From contig JAJEKV010000509.1 in the NCBI GenBank assembly GCA_021234155.1, positions 100,668 to 164,667 on the forward strand: DNA of 64,000 nt, in the 5' to 3' direction. Positions 52,297 through 64,000 of this stretch are shown here, in pieces (position 1 is the first letter of the stretch; every line of letters begins with the position of its first letter). Below the pieces are notes generated by a model. That model saw only the letters and a program-made list of their open reading frames with translations. It searched no databases and had not been told where the DNA came from. The stretch is from Isoetes taiwanensis. Taxonomy: Eukaryota > Streptophyta > Lycopodiopsida > Isoetales > Isoetaceae. The translations under genes were made by a program, and so were the position numbers.

Positions 52297-54760
52297 AATG
52301 GCTCAGGAATTCAAGTCCCTGCAGCCAATCAAGCAATTGGGCTTTCAATAAAAAGGCAAAAGAAAAACCTGCCTCACTCAAACGGCCCTCAGAAACAGAA
52401 TGATTAGTGAATCAGGTAAAGGAAATGAATACCTTCAGCCAACATTCTAAAGACTTTATACCATGAAATGTTATAGATTGCAAGAAAAGACAGATTTGCA
52501 GTCGATCCTCGCCTAAGAAAGGAAACAATCCAAAAAATTGCAGGGAAGAAGAAAAATTTGTGAATCAAAAATATAACCTTTCGCTGGTCGATAAATTAGC
52601 CTTGAAAATGGCAACGAAACAAGGAAATAAGCTTAAATAACGGCTCGAAATAACGTGTTGAATACGACGGCAGGAAAGCAGATCATTCAACAAAAGGCCC
52701 TAAAATACTCAGCGCAATCCGGCGGGAGCTAGGAAAACGCTGACCTTCAAAAGACTGGCACAGAAAAGAGGGAGCCGATTACGTGAAAACGAGGCTACGA
52801 AGCCCGAAATACGTTACGCCATAGCCAGAGCTCCACTTTGCCCTATTCCGGCGAGGATGGCACCACCTCTATCCTTGCCAAGTACAGGCGGCCAGCGGGG
52901 GAGCGGTGTAAAGGCGCCCGTACGGCAGTTACAAATCAGAATTGACCGAAAGGTAAATCGCAACGCCATCAGGCTCATCTTTTTACCGCGGTCAAAGTTG
53001 AAAGGTAATAAAAAAAAGGGACAAGAAAAGGTCTCTTACTAGTCTTGGGCGAGCGTGGATAAGGAAAGGTCTTTTATGTGTCCCCTTCATACCCCCAATT
53101 TTGTTGGCACATTTGAACCTTGTCTCCACACATTCATCCATTGTCCCAGCATTTAGGAACCCAACCCCATACCCCCCACCACCTCTGCTTCTAGAAGCCT
53201 TCCCTCCGCCCGCCCCGATCCCCCCAACCTTATCCATCTAAACCCCCACTCAGCCCCCCTCTGGCGACCCCTCGCTACAATTGCCGTCTTATTCTCACTC
53301 AGCCCCTGCCATGTCGTCTAGTGGCGCCATTTACGCAGTTGGTCATCAGTCATGCTCTTCATTAACATCGGAATCAGAACAATGCATGGATTTAGTCGCC
53401 TTCTGTCTCCTCTGCTATTGTACACCTCCTGGCCTTTTGTCACATGCATTTTGCAACCCTCCTGCAGCTTTCCCATTATTATATTGCTATTGTTTAGTAT
53501 CTGCTTCTTCTCTGTCCATCAACTGTTGGGGAAAATGAGACCACAGTGGAGGAAATGAGACCACACTATCCACACTTAACTTGAATCGATCTAGACCCAA
53601 TACTTGTCATTGCATTGTTAATCTACCTCATATAAATTTATCAACTTTCCATCTATCGTGTTTGTTTCACTTATCTTTAGGTCAATGCTTTATTAAAGGT
53701 TCATCAAACCCCATATAAATTGATGTGGTGTTCCTTAGATTAAAGAAAGGACCATGTCAATTTCCCTATAATTGGCCTTTTGGCTATTGATCGCTTTCAG
53801 TCAATTGGTTATTAACTTCTCATGCATCTTGAAATTTGATAAAGAAGTCAAGTTTACATTTATGCAAGAGTTATATTAAGAGGCATTTTTGAATGAATTG
53901 AATTCACGCTAGTCAACCATAATAAGTGCACAGTAGCAAAAACTAGAATACGAGCTTGAAACGTTGAACATATGCATTGGCAATGCTTATATTTTTCACC
54001 GGCAAAGAATCATGTTAAGCAAAGTTCATCGTAGACGTACCAAATAAGAATTTTGGACCCCGCAAAAGTGCAATCCTCAAAAATCTCAATCCTTTTGCAA
54101 AGCTCAAAATTGAACGAATTACTGTGTATGGGACTTATGAATTGCTTTGATGATGCGATTGTTTATATGTTATCTTGTTTTGATATTATCTTTGTTAAAT
54201 CAAATGAAGCCTATGCCTAACTTTGTGCAAGTTCCACATGAGTCCCCCATCTACCAAATATAGAATTTGATGACCACTTTACCATGTATTCATGTATTCG
54301 TAGTCTTCATTATGTTAAGAATGCAAGAATATTAGCAAATTCTAGCCTCCTACTTTTGATAGGTGGCCATCAACTAAGAAGAAGGCATTTCATCTTGGTT
54401 TTGGATGGCTCTTGTAGTCCATTTGAGAATGATGTAGACTTCAGATTTCCTAAGGCATTTATTCTTCTCCTCATGATCTTATGCCTTGTACCCAGACCAA
54501 AATAATAGTGGCTTATAAGTGCTCTCCGATTCATGGATAGGTTCAATACTGCATATGTTTTATACTCAATACTTATGATATGGCACAGTCTGAAGTATAA
54601 TACGTCAAAAATATGGCATAAAAAAGAAAACAACACGGGAAAATTTTTGCGTGCATAAAATCAATTGAGGACATTTAGAAACGCATATGCGAGCCGAGTT
54701 ATGAATTGCGCATTACGCGTCATTTCAAACTTGATCACCTTGAACATGACAACTTTTGTA
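52297..54760. other. Leader/promoter of the bHLH gene, then unrecognised spacer
   Basis: 52600-53300 is GC-richer, as expected around a promoter. Frames at 52857-53042 and 53281-53558 are low-complexity and unsupported. 53560-54760 is AT-rich with no gene. Confidence 0.4.
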
Positions 54761-54769
54761 TGACTTATA

Positions 54770-54900
54770 ATTTCGCGTTACCTCTTTAGGGTGGGCAGAC
54801 TTGATGTTGAGGACAGCATCACTTTCAAGGTGGGGAGAATGTGACGTTCCACATATTTATACGCCAACAATACCATTTGCAACTATGACACATGAAGACT
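54770..54900 (+). mobile_element. Possible LTR-retrotransposon 3' end, second example
   Basis: GGTGGGGAGAATGTGACGTTCC matches the pattern at 44804-44825. The upstream frame has a LEDSITFKVGRM-like end before a stop, as at the end of a Ty3-type pol. No partner LTR found. Confidence 0.35.
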
Positions 54901-54997
54901 AAAACAATATGGTCGAATAGAAAATTGACAAACACATAAGTGTTCAAAATGTGATTCAGCTCAATTCTTAGAAGCCTATATGAAAAAATATGGGGAT

Positions 54998-55360
54998 CTA
55001 AGTAATATATATAATTACATATATATTATGATATATATTGGTATATAGGTTTATTGAGTTAAGATTGTTGTAACCATGTTGGGTAGCTTGGTGCTTTCGA
55101 ATTAGATTTTTTTCTATTTGATGGGCTTCCGTTTGCGAGGTTGTGGTATGGAGGATGTCAATTTCGAAGTAGTAGTCGAACGATTTGTATTTGCAAACAT
55201 CTGGAGCCATTTTTTTGTTTGGATTGTTTTTGTATTGGTAAATCCTTTGCTTTAAGTTTCTCGTTTGGCCTATATACTTCTTCATAGTCGGTCTACATGT
55301 TATCAAGTATATTGTAATTTGTTTTTGTTCCTTTTGGCTTGTACCTAATTGGATATTTGG
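54998..55360 (-). pseudogene. GIY-YIG endonuclease domain fragment
   Basis: The minus-strand frame reads ITIYLITCRPTMKKYIGQT, then NLKQRIYQYKN, later KSFDYYFEIDIL, EAHQIEKNLIRKH and GYNNLN. IYLI..KKYIGQT with the following Arg is the GIY-YIG core, and Glu in EAHQIEKNLI is at the expected metal-binding place. The frame is open upstream to about 55360 but no ATG precedes the domain, so it is probably a fragment. Such domains occur in Penelope-like retroelements, in organelle or viral homing endonucleases and in giant-virus proteins. The KKYIGQT..NLKQRI and terminal GYNN style is nearer the homing/viral type. The source is undecided. Confidence 0.65.
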
Positions 55361-58300
55361 AATTTTGTTTCAATTGTTTGTTTCGCGTACGCGAAATATT
55401 TTAAATTTCGTGTAAGCGTTTTCTTCAGTTTGCATACGCAAAAAAATCTTCGTATAGGCAATTTAGTTGGTTTCGTGTACGCGAACATATGTAAGTCGCA
55501 TTTTTACATTTTATTTAGCAAAGAAATGTTTGCGCACCTGTTTAGTCTATTTTGCTTAAATGTATTATCAATCCTTTATTATAAAGTTTTAGTGTATGTC
55601 GTGCATAAAACCCTAACCCTAATCTGGACGGCCTAAATCCTCTCCATCGCATCCAAAGGCCTAGATTAAAGCCGAGATATCGGGCCATGGCTGTCCGTCT
55701 AGAGGAGGTCGTTCTTTCATGGAACCTGGAATAGGTCTGGTGGTGGTGGTGGTCTCTTCATTCACAGCGATTGCAGTTTATCGCTGTCTACTCAATAACA
55801 TCCGAGGTTGCCATGCCTCTGTTTTTACAAGCACATCCACTCAAAGGTGCAGGGAGGTCTGATCAACTGGATGAAATAGCTCAAGGAACCATAATATTCT
55901 TTCCCGACCATCAGCGCTTGCCCTAAATTTTTTGAAGGTCGTTTAAGCAGGACTGGTGGTGGAGCTCTTGGCCATGGCAGTCTGGGTTCTTTGGAGGTTG
56001 GCTTTTTCATTTGGAGCTCTTGGATATGGCTGTCTTTCCCCTGCATTGAGCTATGGTTTTCCCCTAATCTTCTCTTTCACTTGGCAAGTGATGTTGGGGA
56101 CCCCATCTTCGGGACATGGTCCCAATTTCTCAAATATGAAATAATCCATTGCCATGGCCGACCTTGAAGTCATCCCCCCATGCAGCAGCTACAGAAGTGT
56201 GCCAGATCCGTGCACAGATTTGGAGCGAGAACTAGAAGGGTTGAAATGGATTTTTGTGCTATGAATAGGTTGGCTTCCGATCAAGCTGCAATTTCAGGTA
56301 AGCCGGCACCTTATACTCCATTTGTAAAAACGAAAGTAATTTATGTGTCACAAAGTTCATAGTTTCCCATCGCTAAGCAAAGGGGTTTTACATGGTTAAG
56401 ACAAGTCGGGTTGCTTCGACTTCTAAATGAATGCTTCGTTTGACTTAAAAATGATGTTGATTGTTTGAAGCTTTTTAAGATATACCAAAGATCTTAGGTT
56501 ATCTAGATCTCATAAATTGTTCATAAGTCGAAGTCAGATCAAACCCAATTCTGCCGTTTCCTTATGAGAGTCCAACTGCAAGATGATCAGGATTTTTGAG
56601 TTGAATCATCCAAATGAATTACACTGGCAAGAGCAAAGATAGATTGATATGCTCTGGGACTTGACGAAGACGAAGGAAGTTTCTAGAGCTGAAGAGAAAA
56701 CATGCTATATAGCACGCATAAATCCATCTAAACGCATGATGAAATGATGGTTGATCACATCTGAGATGGATGACCTAGACAATTCTGTTACTGTCTTCAT
56801 TATTGTATCTTAATGTTCTCAGGTCAGGAGACATGCAAATTTATTTGAAGAAAATACTAACTAAGCTACTTGAATGAAAAAGTTATATTGAAGATATTTG
56901 CCATGTATTGAATAAATAAGCTACATGTTGGAAAAATAAAATAAAATACTGCGGGCTATCCAGGGCATACTAATTATGACATGCCAACCTATTGTTTCTG
57001 TGCCACCTTATTAACATGGCACTTTTTATCGTGGTCGTTTGTTCTTCACCGTGCTTCGAAAGTGGGCTTACCTTCCTCAAAATGGTGATCATAGAAAAAC
57101 CTATTTGAAGGAGCATGTTGGGGGGAGAACACATAGGAAAATGGCCCCACACAAAGGCAGATTAGATCAGTGTTTTCTTCATGAAGTCAGGCCCTTTACA
57201 TGGGCCATCTAATCCTGTTCTGAGAAGGGCAACCATGAATGTGCCAAAGGCGAAAAATAAAGAAAAGACATAGGCAGTCTTTTAAAATAGAAAGCAAGTC
57301 TTTGCATTTTGTTCTAACTTATTTGCATAATTTTATGTAATGAAACCGAAAAGTTTTGCATGACAAGATGATTTGCTTGGAAGAAGCGTGCCAAAGGCGG
57401 TTTCCACCAAACAAGTTTTATTCCGACAGAACGGTGTTTACATCTTATCATCCTTGTGTTTACAGCAGCAGCGGCAGCTGGATCATGACATGGATCATGA
57501 CAAATAGTTTCTTATGATGCCTCTTATGGACTACATTTGTGACATTTACCGTGCTTTGCATGTAACTATATAGAACCAACAATAAGGCTGTTGTAACCTT
57601 TTGGGTATTGAGATTCTGAGATTGGATAAATGTTGAACGCAGGCAAGTAGATTGAGATTCTGAGATTGTGTAAGTGTAAAAGGCAAGATTCCAGGTGCAG
57701 TTCTCACCTAACGGATTTGGCAAGTAATTATAGATGCAGGGGTGGCAAGTGTAATGCTCACTTAATGGATTTGGCAGTAAGTCTAGATGCAATGGTGCTA
57801 CAATAATGTTGCTATGATAATTTTGAAGAACAAATCTTATCTCATTTCAAATGCGAAGAAACTCTTCCATGTTATTTCTACCAATGTTTGTGCATTTATT
57901 TTTGTGTCAAATGCTATCTTCATATTGGAATATAAAAAGCAATCCAATTGTTGCTCTTAAAGATGACAAACTATTATACATTGTCTTACCTAGATGTATT
58001 ATGATTTGTTGCACTATAATACTCACTAACTCTTTATCATCTCAATTAGATTAAACATAGCCACACCAATATAGTACAAAGTCGCAAGTCATGTGTACTA
58101 TAGTCGAAGTCATGAGAAATAAAGAACTGGAAGGAAATTTGAAGAAACTTTGCAATTCAGAATTACAATGTTGGAATAATTATGGCATTCAAGAAAGAAT
58201 ATCAGCGTCGTAAAGTTAATAAAGCAAGTTGCCAATGGTTATCAAATCCTTCATAAAATCCAACATAATACTTAGGCCAAGAGGCTTGAGTCTATGCATT

Positions 58301-59215
58301 AGTGTAAACGTCAACATTTACAGGTTTTCAACACTGGAGCAAAAGAAAAGAGCTTTAAAATAGACTATGTTTTTAAAAACTATTCCAGCATGATGCTTCA
58401 CATGAGTGCTAAAGATGCTTATTGATCAAGGAAGGAATACTGAGGTAAAACCATCCATTATATGGCATCTTACATTCTCTTAAACATTATTTACACGTTC
58501 TTAACTTATGCCAGCAACGCTGGGCACCATTACTAGTACCTATATAAAGTAGTGAAGTTTATGTTCATAAAAGATATGACTCTAATATTTTGGACTGAGG
58601 ATAGCCATGGGATTGACAGGTATGTCTTTCTAACCCTTATCCAAAATTGTTAAGAAGAAAAAACATAAATTAGGCACATAACAGGTGATTACTTTGCTTC
58701 GAAGCAAAGCCCAGATTCTTCAGCGAATATATAAGCCTAAGACTTCTTGGTTTTCTTTCTTTGAATCTAAGTTTGCCATTCCTCAGTGCCTCTTCATCAG
58801 CGTAAGGTATGTTCGTAATCTCATTGTGGCGCTAAAAATTAGTCGGATGCAATCAGTTTCTTTATACGAAGGCATGCATCTGATTCAAAAATTTCTGCAC
58901 TCATTTTGTGTTGCGAATCACAATGCAGATGCAAAGCTATTTAGGGTTCTTGATGCTACAAATATGGTTCAGCTTTGTAAATTTTGTATCGCGGCGTTCG
59001 GCTCCAGTGCTGGGTTTCGGATTTCGCCAGTATTTTGGTCCGGAGTGTAAATATTGCTACCTTCTAGCCAAAATAATGATTCTTTCTCATAACCATTGCT
59101 AGCTTTGTGGATTGGGTATGGTTTCTACCTGCAAGCTTCATGGTTTGACCCCAAGCTCTATTATGCCCAGCCTTGCTTCCGACAATAATTTGTGTGCTCC
59201 AAATTATCTAGTTCT
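55361..59215. other. Intergenic sequence, nothing firm
   Basis: A cluster of CGCGTACGCGAA / CGTGTACGCGAA motifs lies at 55380-55490 and a TGG microsatellite at 55738-55753. Frames near 57460-57800 and 58685-59050 have no recognisable motif. Confidence 0.35.
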
Positions 59216-59650
59216 TTGAACTTTCTACTAAAGGGCAAATTGGGAGCCCAGCAATGGAGGCCCAGTTAAGCTCTGAACTTCCCCTTTTTCTTATTTATTT
59301 TAGACTGCCTAACAAGCTCTGAACTTTTCCCTTTGCTTATTTATTTTAGGCTGCCTAAAGGGGAATCTTAGCTCATAAAAAAGGGGCCATAGGAAGCATG
59401 TATTGGATATGGAGGCTGAGTTCCGGCATAGCTCCAAGTTAACCAAATGGCAAAATGGGAGCTGAACTATAGAGGTCCAGTTCCGGCATAGCTCCAGGTT
59501 AAACTCTGAACTTCCCCCCTTCTATCATTTAGTTTAGACAATCTGATAAGCTCTAAAGTTTTCCCTTTTCTTATTTATTTTAGATTGCCCTAATAGGGAA
59601 ACTTGGCTCATAAATAGGTGCTACAAGAAGCTTGTATTCGATATTTGTAT
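59216..59650. repeat. Decayed local direct repeats
   Basis: CTCTGAACTT(C/T)CCC.. followed by TTATTTATTTTAGACTGCC recurs at about 59270, 59320 and 59505-59590. Two of the units continue with TTAGCTCATAAA / TTGGCTCATAAA, and GAGGCTGAGTTCCGGCATAG / GAGGTCCAGTTCCGGCATAG pair around 59415 and 59470. Confidence 0.6.
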
Positions 59651-59695
59651 GGAAAAATCTTTTGTTGATATGGATAAAAAAGATATCAAGTTGTT

Positions 59696-60013
59696 GTGCA
59701 TAATGATAAGCTTTTCTCTTATAAAGAGCCTTATAAGAGGTTCTTGGTATATACTGCTCTGGCGACTGCTGATAAGCTAGATTGTGATCGGCTAGTTGTG
59801 TCCCATGGTACAACCATTTATGGTCGGCGCCTCAGACATATGTTCCTCAAACAGGTGGAAACAATGGAGATGGCAATAGTGTTCCACCTTTGGGTTTTGG
59901 TTGATTTCTATTATCCACACAAGATTGATGGGCATTTGGGTGCAGTTGGGGTGGTAGATATTCCGGCACTGTGTCTCAATGAGTTCTATAGAAGATTCAT
60001 CAATACATGTTAA
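59696..60013 (+). other. Open frame of 105 codons, unrecognised
   Basis: It reads YKRFLVYTALATADKLDCD, then RLVVSHGTTIYGRRLRHMF and GHLGAVGVVDIPALCL. The composition is protein-like but the family is not recognised and no splice partners were found. It may be a transposon or gene remnant. Confidence 0.25.
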
Positions 60014-60164
60014 ATGCTCAATTGATGTTCCCAGAGGACTTTAAATACTAGAGCAGAACATAATTTCATTTTTAGGGAATTTATACACATGGATAATATT
60101 GCTACATATGACTCTAGGTTGTCCTCCTGAAAAATCTCATTATGAAAGTCTACAAGGACATGAA

Positions 60165-61412
<1,248 letters not shown>

Positions 61413-61419
61413 TTTCTCC

Positions 61420-62040
61420 TGCTGCTCCCTCCTCTTCTAAAACCTTAGGCGCCATGTAGCGCAACTTTTTGCCAGTAACATAGTTTCTAGCATAACTTTT
61501 GATCCAGGACTCCGTTTCAGGTGAGCCTTATTGCGTTGGAAAGCTCTCTCTGAGATCTTTTCGATGATGTGTAATATGCCTATGTTTGGTTACATTTTCT
61601 ATGTCAAAACAGTCATATTCCGGCCGGCTTTGGTAGGGTTTGCAGTATTGGATATTGTGTTGCAGATCTTTTAGATTAAGGCTTCACAAATTGATTTGCT
61701 TTGCTCTAGATTGTGTCCACTTTTATTTAACTTTTGTATATACCCCCTTTGATTTCATTTAGAGAGCTTCACCATGACAGAAAGGGCTAGTAATAAGGAG
61801 AGATTTGGTGTAAGGATGGCCAGGGAAAAGAAAAAGCCTCCCTCGTCCAACAAGTGTTCGGTTTAGCATACAGCTCCATGGTTAGGGGCAAGCTAATTCC
61901 AGTGTAATAATGGATTTGCCATCTTCTCTTTTTGGTCCCCAGCAGCCTCTTCATATCAGCACAAGCAGGTCTGGTACATTTACCTTCCAAGATCGGGAGG
62001 ATCTTCAAAGTGCTCTAGACCTGCAAGTTTAGTGTTTCCC
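61420..62040 (+). mobile_element. Retroelement leader and ORF start, second copy
   Basis: From an ATG at 61774 the frame reads MTERASNKERFGVRMAREKK before a stop at about 61866. It is homologous to 28934 downward on the minus strand, and DNA similarity continues (ACAGCTCCATGG.., GCAAGCTAATTC, TTCTCTTTTTGGTCC). The 350 bp upstream, with AGCATAACTTTTGATCC and GCGTTGGAAAGCTCTC, is like leaders of plant retroelements. It is broken by stops. Confidence 0.5.
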
Positions 62041-62099
62041 GCCTACACTACCTACACTTTGTGACCAGACCCTAAAGCCCAGTATGTGGGTTGCACAAG

Positions 62100-62375
62100 T
62101 CGTTATGCACAACATGCATATCAATGCTATAGTATATGAAGTTATCTTGGCAAGCATTCTTGATGTTTGCACACAGGAAGCATCCTTTTCCAAGATACAA
62201 AGGTGCACAATTATGTACAGGAGCATGGCTTGCAAGAGCATCAATCGTGAATGTCTTAATTAATATGTTTGCAAATTGTGGCATCATAGAGGAAGCACTT
62301 GCATTGTTTTACCATAATTGCAGCATGTGCTCAAAGGGATATTGCAACGAGGCACTTCAAACCCAAACAGGCTAA
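62100..62375 (+). pseudogene. Pentatricopeptide-repeat (PPR) protein fragment
   Basis: Across two frames it reads LASILDVCTQEASFSKIQR, then VNVLINMFANCGIIEEALAL, then FYHN and GYCNEALQ. This matches the plant PPR pattern (..IL.AC......G..+H..+...G....+.V.N.LI.MFA.CG.I.EA..LF). Frame changes and the lack of more repeats make it a remnant. Confidence 0.6.
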
Positions 62376-62649
62376 ATTTTACATATTGAGCCAAATAGAT
62401 CAAATATCCGCCATATCAGCCCCATACCATACCTCGATCTACTCAGCCACCATCATGTGAAAGACAATCTGCAATGCCCATTGCTTTTTTTTTTACTTAG
62501 GCTTTACTAAGGCCCAAAAGGTTCTTTATAGTCCCTCAATATAAAGCAGCTGAAATCAATGAAACTCTTGTAGTCTACATAAAATTGAATGCTAACAAGT
62601 AATAATACCATTTTGATTTGAATATATGTCGAAGTCCTCTTGCTTAGAA
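62376..62649. other. Spacer between PPR and LINE remnants
   Basis: A T-tract and AT-rich sequence; nothing recognised. Confidence 0.4.
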
Positions 62650-64000
62650 ACTTCGACAAGCTGCCATATTACGCTGGAGGCCTATTACGCTGTTGTCTGT
62701 AGCGTATAAAATCATTGCTAAGGCTTTGGCGGAGAGGCTTAAGCCAGTACTAGTTCACGCCATTAGCCCAGAGCAGTCTGGTTTTCTCCCTCAGCAGAAT
62801 ATTCTTCATAATGTGGCTGCTGCTTTTGAAGGAGTGCATTGGGCTCGTAGGATGAGGTAGCCCCTTTGGGTGTGGACCTCGTTTCAGGGAAACGGTTATG
62901 AAGCTGCACGTGTCTGCTAGGGCGACAGTGTGGTGTCAGGGCGAGACCTCTTCAATCTTCTCTGTGGGCCGAGGCATTAGGCAGGGATGTCCGTTGGCCC
63001 CCTTTCTGTTCACTATAGTGGGCGTAAGCTCTTTAAATTAACTTTTTGGTGGCGATTGTCGCGACAATGTGGTGCAAGGTCTCCGCATGGAAAATGGGTC
63101 GCGGCAGGTTTGCAGTCAATTTGCGGATGATACATTCCTCTTTCTTCATGCAGATGAGTCCAATCTCCAGGCAACCAAGAATATTTTGGATGCCTTTTCT
63201 TTAGCTTCAGGGTTCTTGCTTAACTGGTCGAAGTGCTCGGCCATGTGGGTGCTTGGAGGAACCTCCTCCTAGCGTGGTTGAGTCGGTTTCCACAGGCTCT
63301 TACTTCGCCACACCACCGCCAAAGCGTTAGGGCATACCATTTGGCTTGGACATTAAAGCTAGGGGAATTTGGGGAAGTGTGTGCGTCCCAGAAAGGCAGG
63401 GGGCTTAGGTATGCTTGATGTATCGTTGCACACGAAGGTTCTGATGTCTAAATTCATCTGGCAGTTGTTGCAGGAGCAACAATCCCCAGGTTTGGCTCTG
63501 TTGGCACAGTCGCTTCGCCACTCTATTATGTTTAGGAAGCCAGCAATTAAAACTCGCTTGCCGTGGGCTCTGTTTGAGGATTTGCGGCCATTCCCTCATA
63601 AGCCGCCTTTTTCAAGGGCCTCTGAGCGCTGGAAGGTGGTCAAGGTTCTCTTTTCATTGGACCTTAGCAAGTGTATGGTAGCCTCATCGCCCTTTCTCTT
63701 GGTACCCTTGGATTCTGCATCTTCCTTGGACTCTTCCCTACACCCAAGTACTCAGCGCCGATGGATTGCTGCAGGGGTAACATCCATCCATTACTGGTAT
63801 TGGGAGGGTCATCTGGCACCGTGGGAGTTTTTTAGGGAACGATTTGGCCTTCGGCGGTGGGACATATGGACTTGGGCCAGAATTGCTAATGCTATTCCAT
63901 TGCAGTTGTCTTCTCAAGTCAATCGCGTTTGGAAGTCGCATAGTGGACTTGATGCATCTCAGTTTGTAGCATCGGCTTATGGGCTTCTAGCGCTTCAGGA
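62650..64000 (+). mobile_element. L1-like LINE reverse transcriptase and C-terminal region, runs off the window
   Basis: Plus-strand frames read WRPITLLSVVYKIIAKALAE, then RLKPVLVHAISPEQSGFLPQ; then a gap without the F.DFEKAYD block; then GRGIRQGCPLAPFLFTIVG; then the catalytic QFADDTFLFLHAD (about 63115-63155); ASGFLLNWSKCSAMW; and a long downstream frame with LGMLDVSLHTKVLMSKFIW and WYWEGHLAPWEFFRERFGLR to the right edge. The last motif matches the LINE at 45.9-47.8 kb (WYWGGQLAPWEFFRAHF), so they are one family. Frameshifts and the deletion of one catalytic block make it inactive. 5' end missing. Confidence 0.85.

Noticed and set aside
52992-53237. Gly-rich minus-strand frame
   Set aside because: GC-rich promoter-side sequence with low-complexity translation and no motif.
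57460-57792. 110-codon minus-strand frame
   Set aside because: Composition is irregular, no homologous motif is recognised and it overlaps local direct repeats (TTGAGATTCTGAGATT).

Overview
The window reads as nuclear DNA of a land plant. Genes are intron-bearing with GT..AG splicing, and families typical of plants are present: the C-terminal part of a large SBP-box (SPL) factor, a SAC51-type bHLH, a PPR remnant, a Ty1/copia-type element with a plant-type initiator-tRNA primer site, PIF/Harbinger and MULE-like DNA transposons, and plant LINEs. Gene density is very low and most of the sequence is decayed mobile DNA. This would suit a large-genome plant such as a fern, another seed-free plant or a gymnosperm, but the species cannot be fixed from the sequence.

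Layout. 1-4 kb: a LINE 3' tail, a decayed minus-strand LINE and a dispersed non-coding repeat that recurs at 60-61.4 kb. 4.0-12.5 kb: an 8.47-kb PIF/Harbinger transposon with terminal inverted repeats and TAA target duplications. It carries its own transposase and Myb/trihelix-like accessory gene plus two captured host-gene pieces: an RMT2-type arginine methyltransferase exon, and an intron-containing SPL fragment lying antisense inside the intron of the accessory gene. 9.3-17.65 kb: a direct tandem duplication of about 4.17 kb that copies the right part of the Harbinger, a spacer and the left end of a MULE-like element (complete at 17.1-18.97 kb). The two copies differ almost only at CAG/CTG sites, which looks like sequencing error at methylated CHG cytosines.

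19-23 kb: a hairpin MITE, then an intact three-exon short-chain dehydrogenase gene similar to acyl-dihydroxyacetone-phosphate reductase, then a 1.49-kb gag-only LTR element. 25-29 kb: LINE debris, a SINE-like unit with tandem repeats, degenerate satellite-like arrays and a retroelement ORF. 29.6-31.1 kb: an intact-looking three-exon gene for an unrecognised multipass membrane protein. 33.9-41.4 kb: scattered minus-strand exons of unidentified genes, a GAPDH pseudogene fragment, a possible CACTA end and a small MITE.

43.5-49 kb: tandem duplications, a possible LTR start and two LINE remnants. 51.3-52.3 kb: a two-exon SAC51-like bHLH gene on the minus strand with short upstream ORFs in its leader. 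55 kb: a GIY-YIG endonuclease fragment. 59-64 kb: local repeats, a long TCTA microsatellite, a second copy of the retroelement ORF, a PPR pseudogene fragment and an L1-like LINE that runs off the end.

The likely working host genes are the dehydrogenase, the membrane protein and the bHLH, with less certain gene structures at 33.9-35.3 kb and 37-38 kb. Coordinates of decayed elements are approximate.
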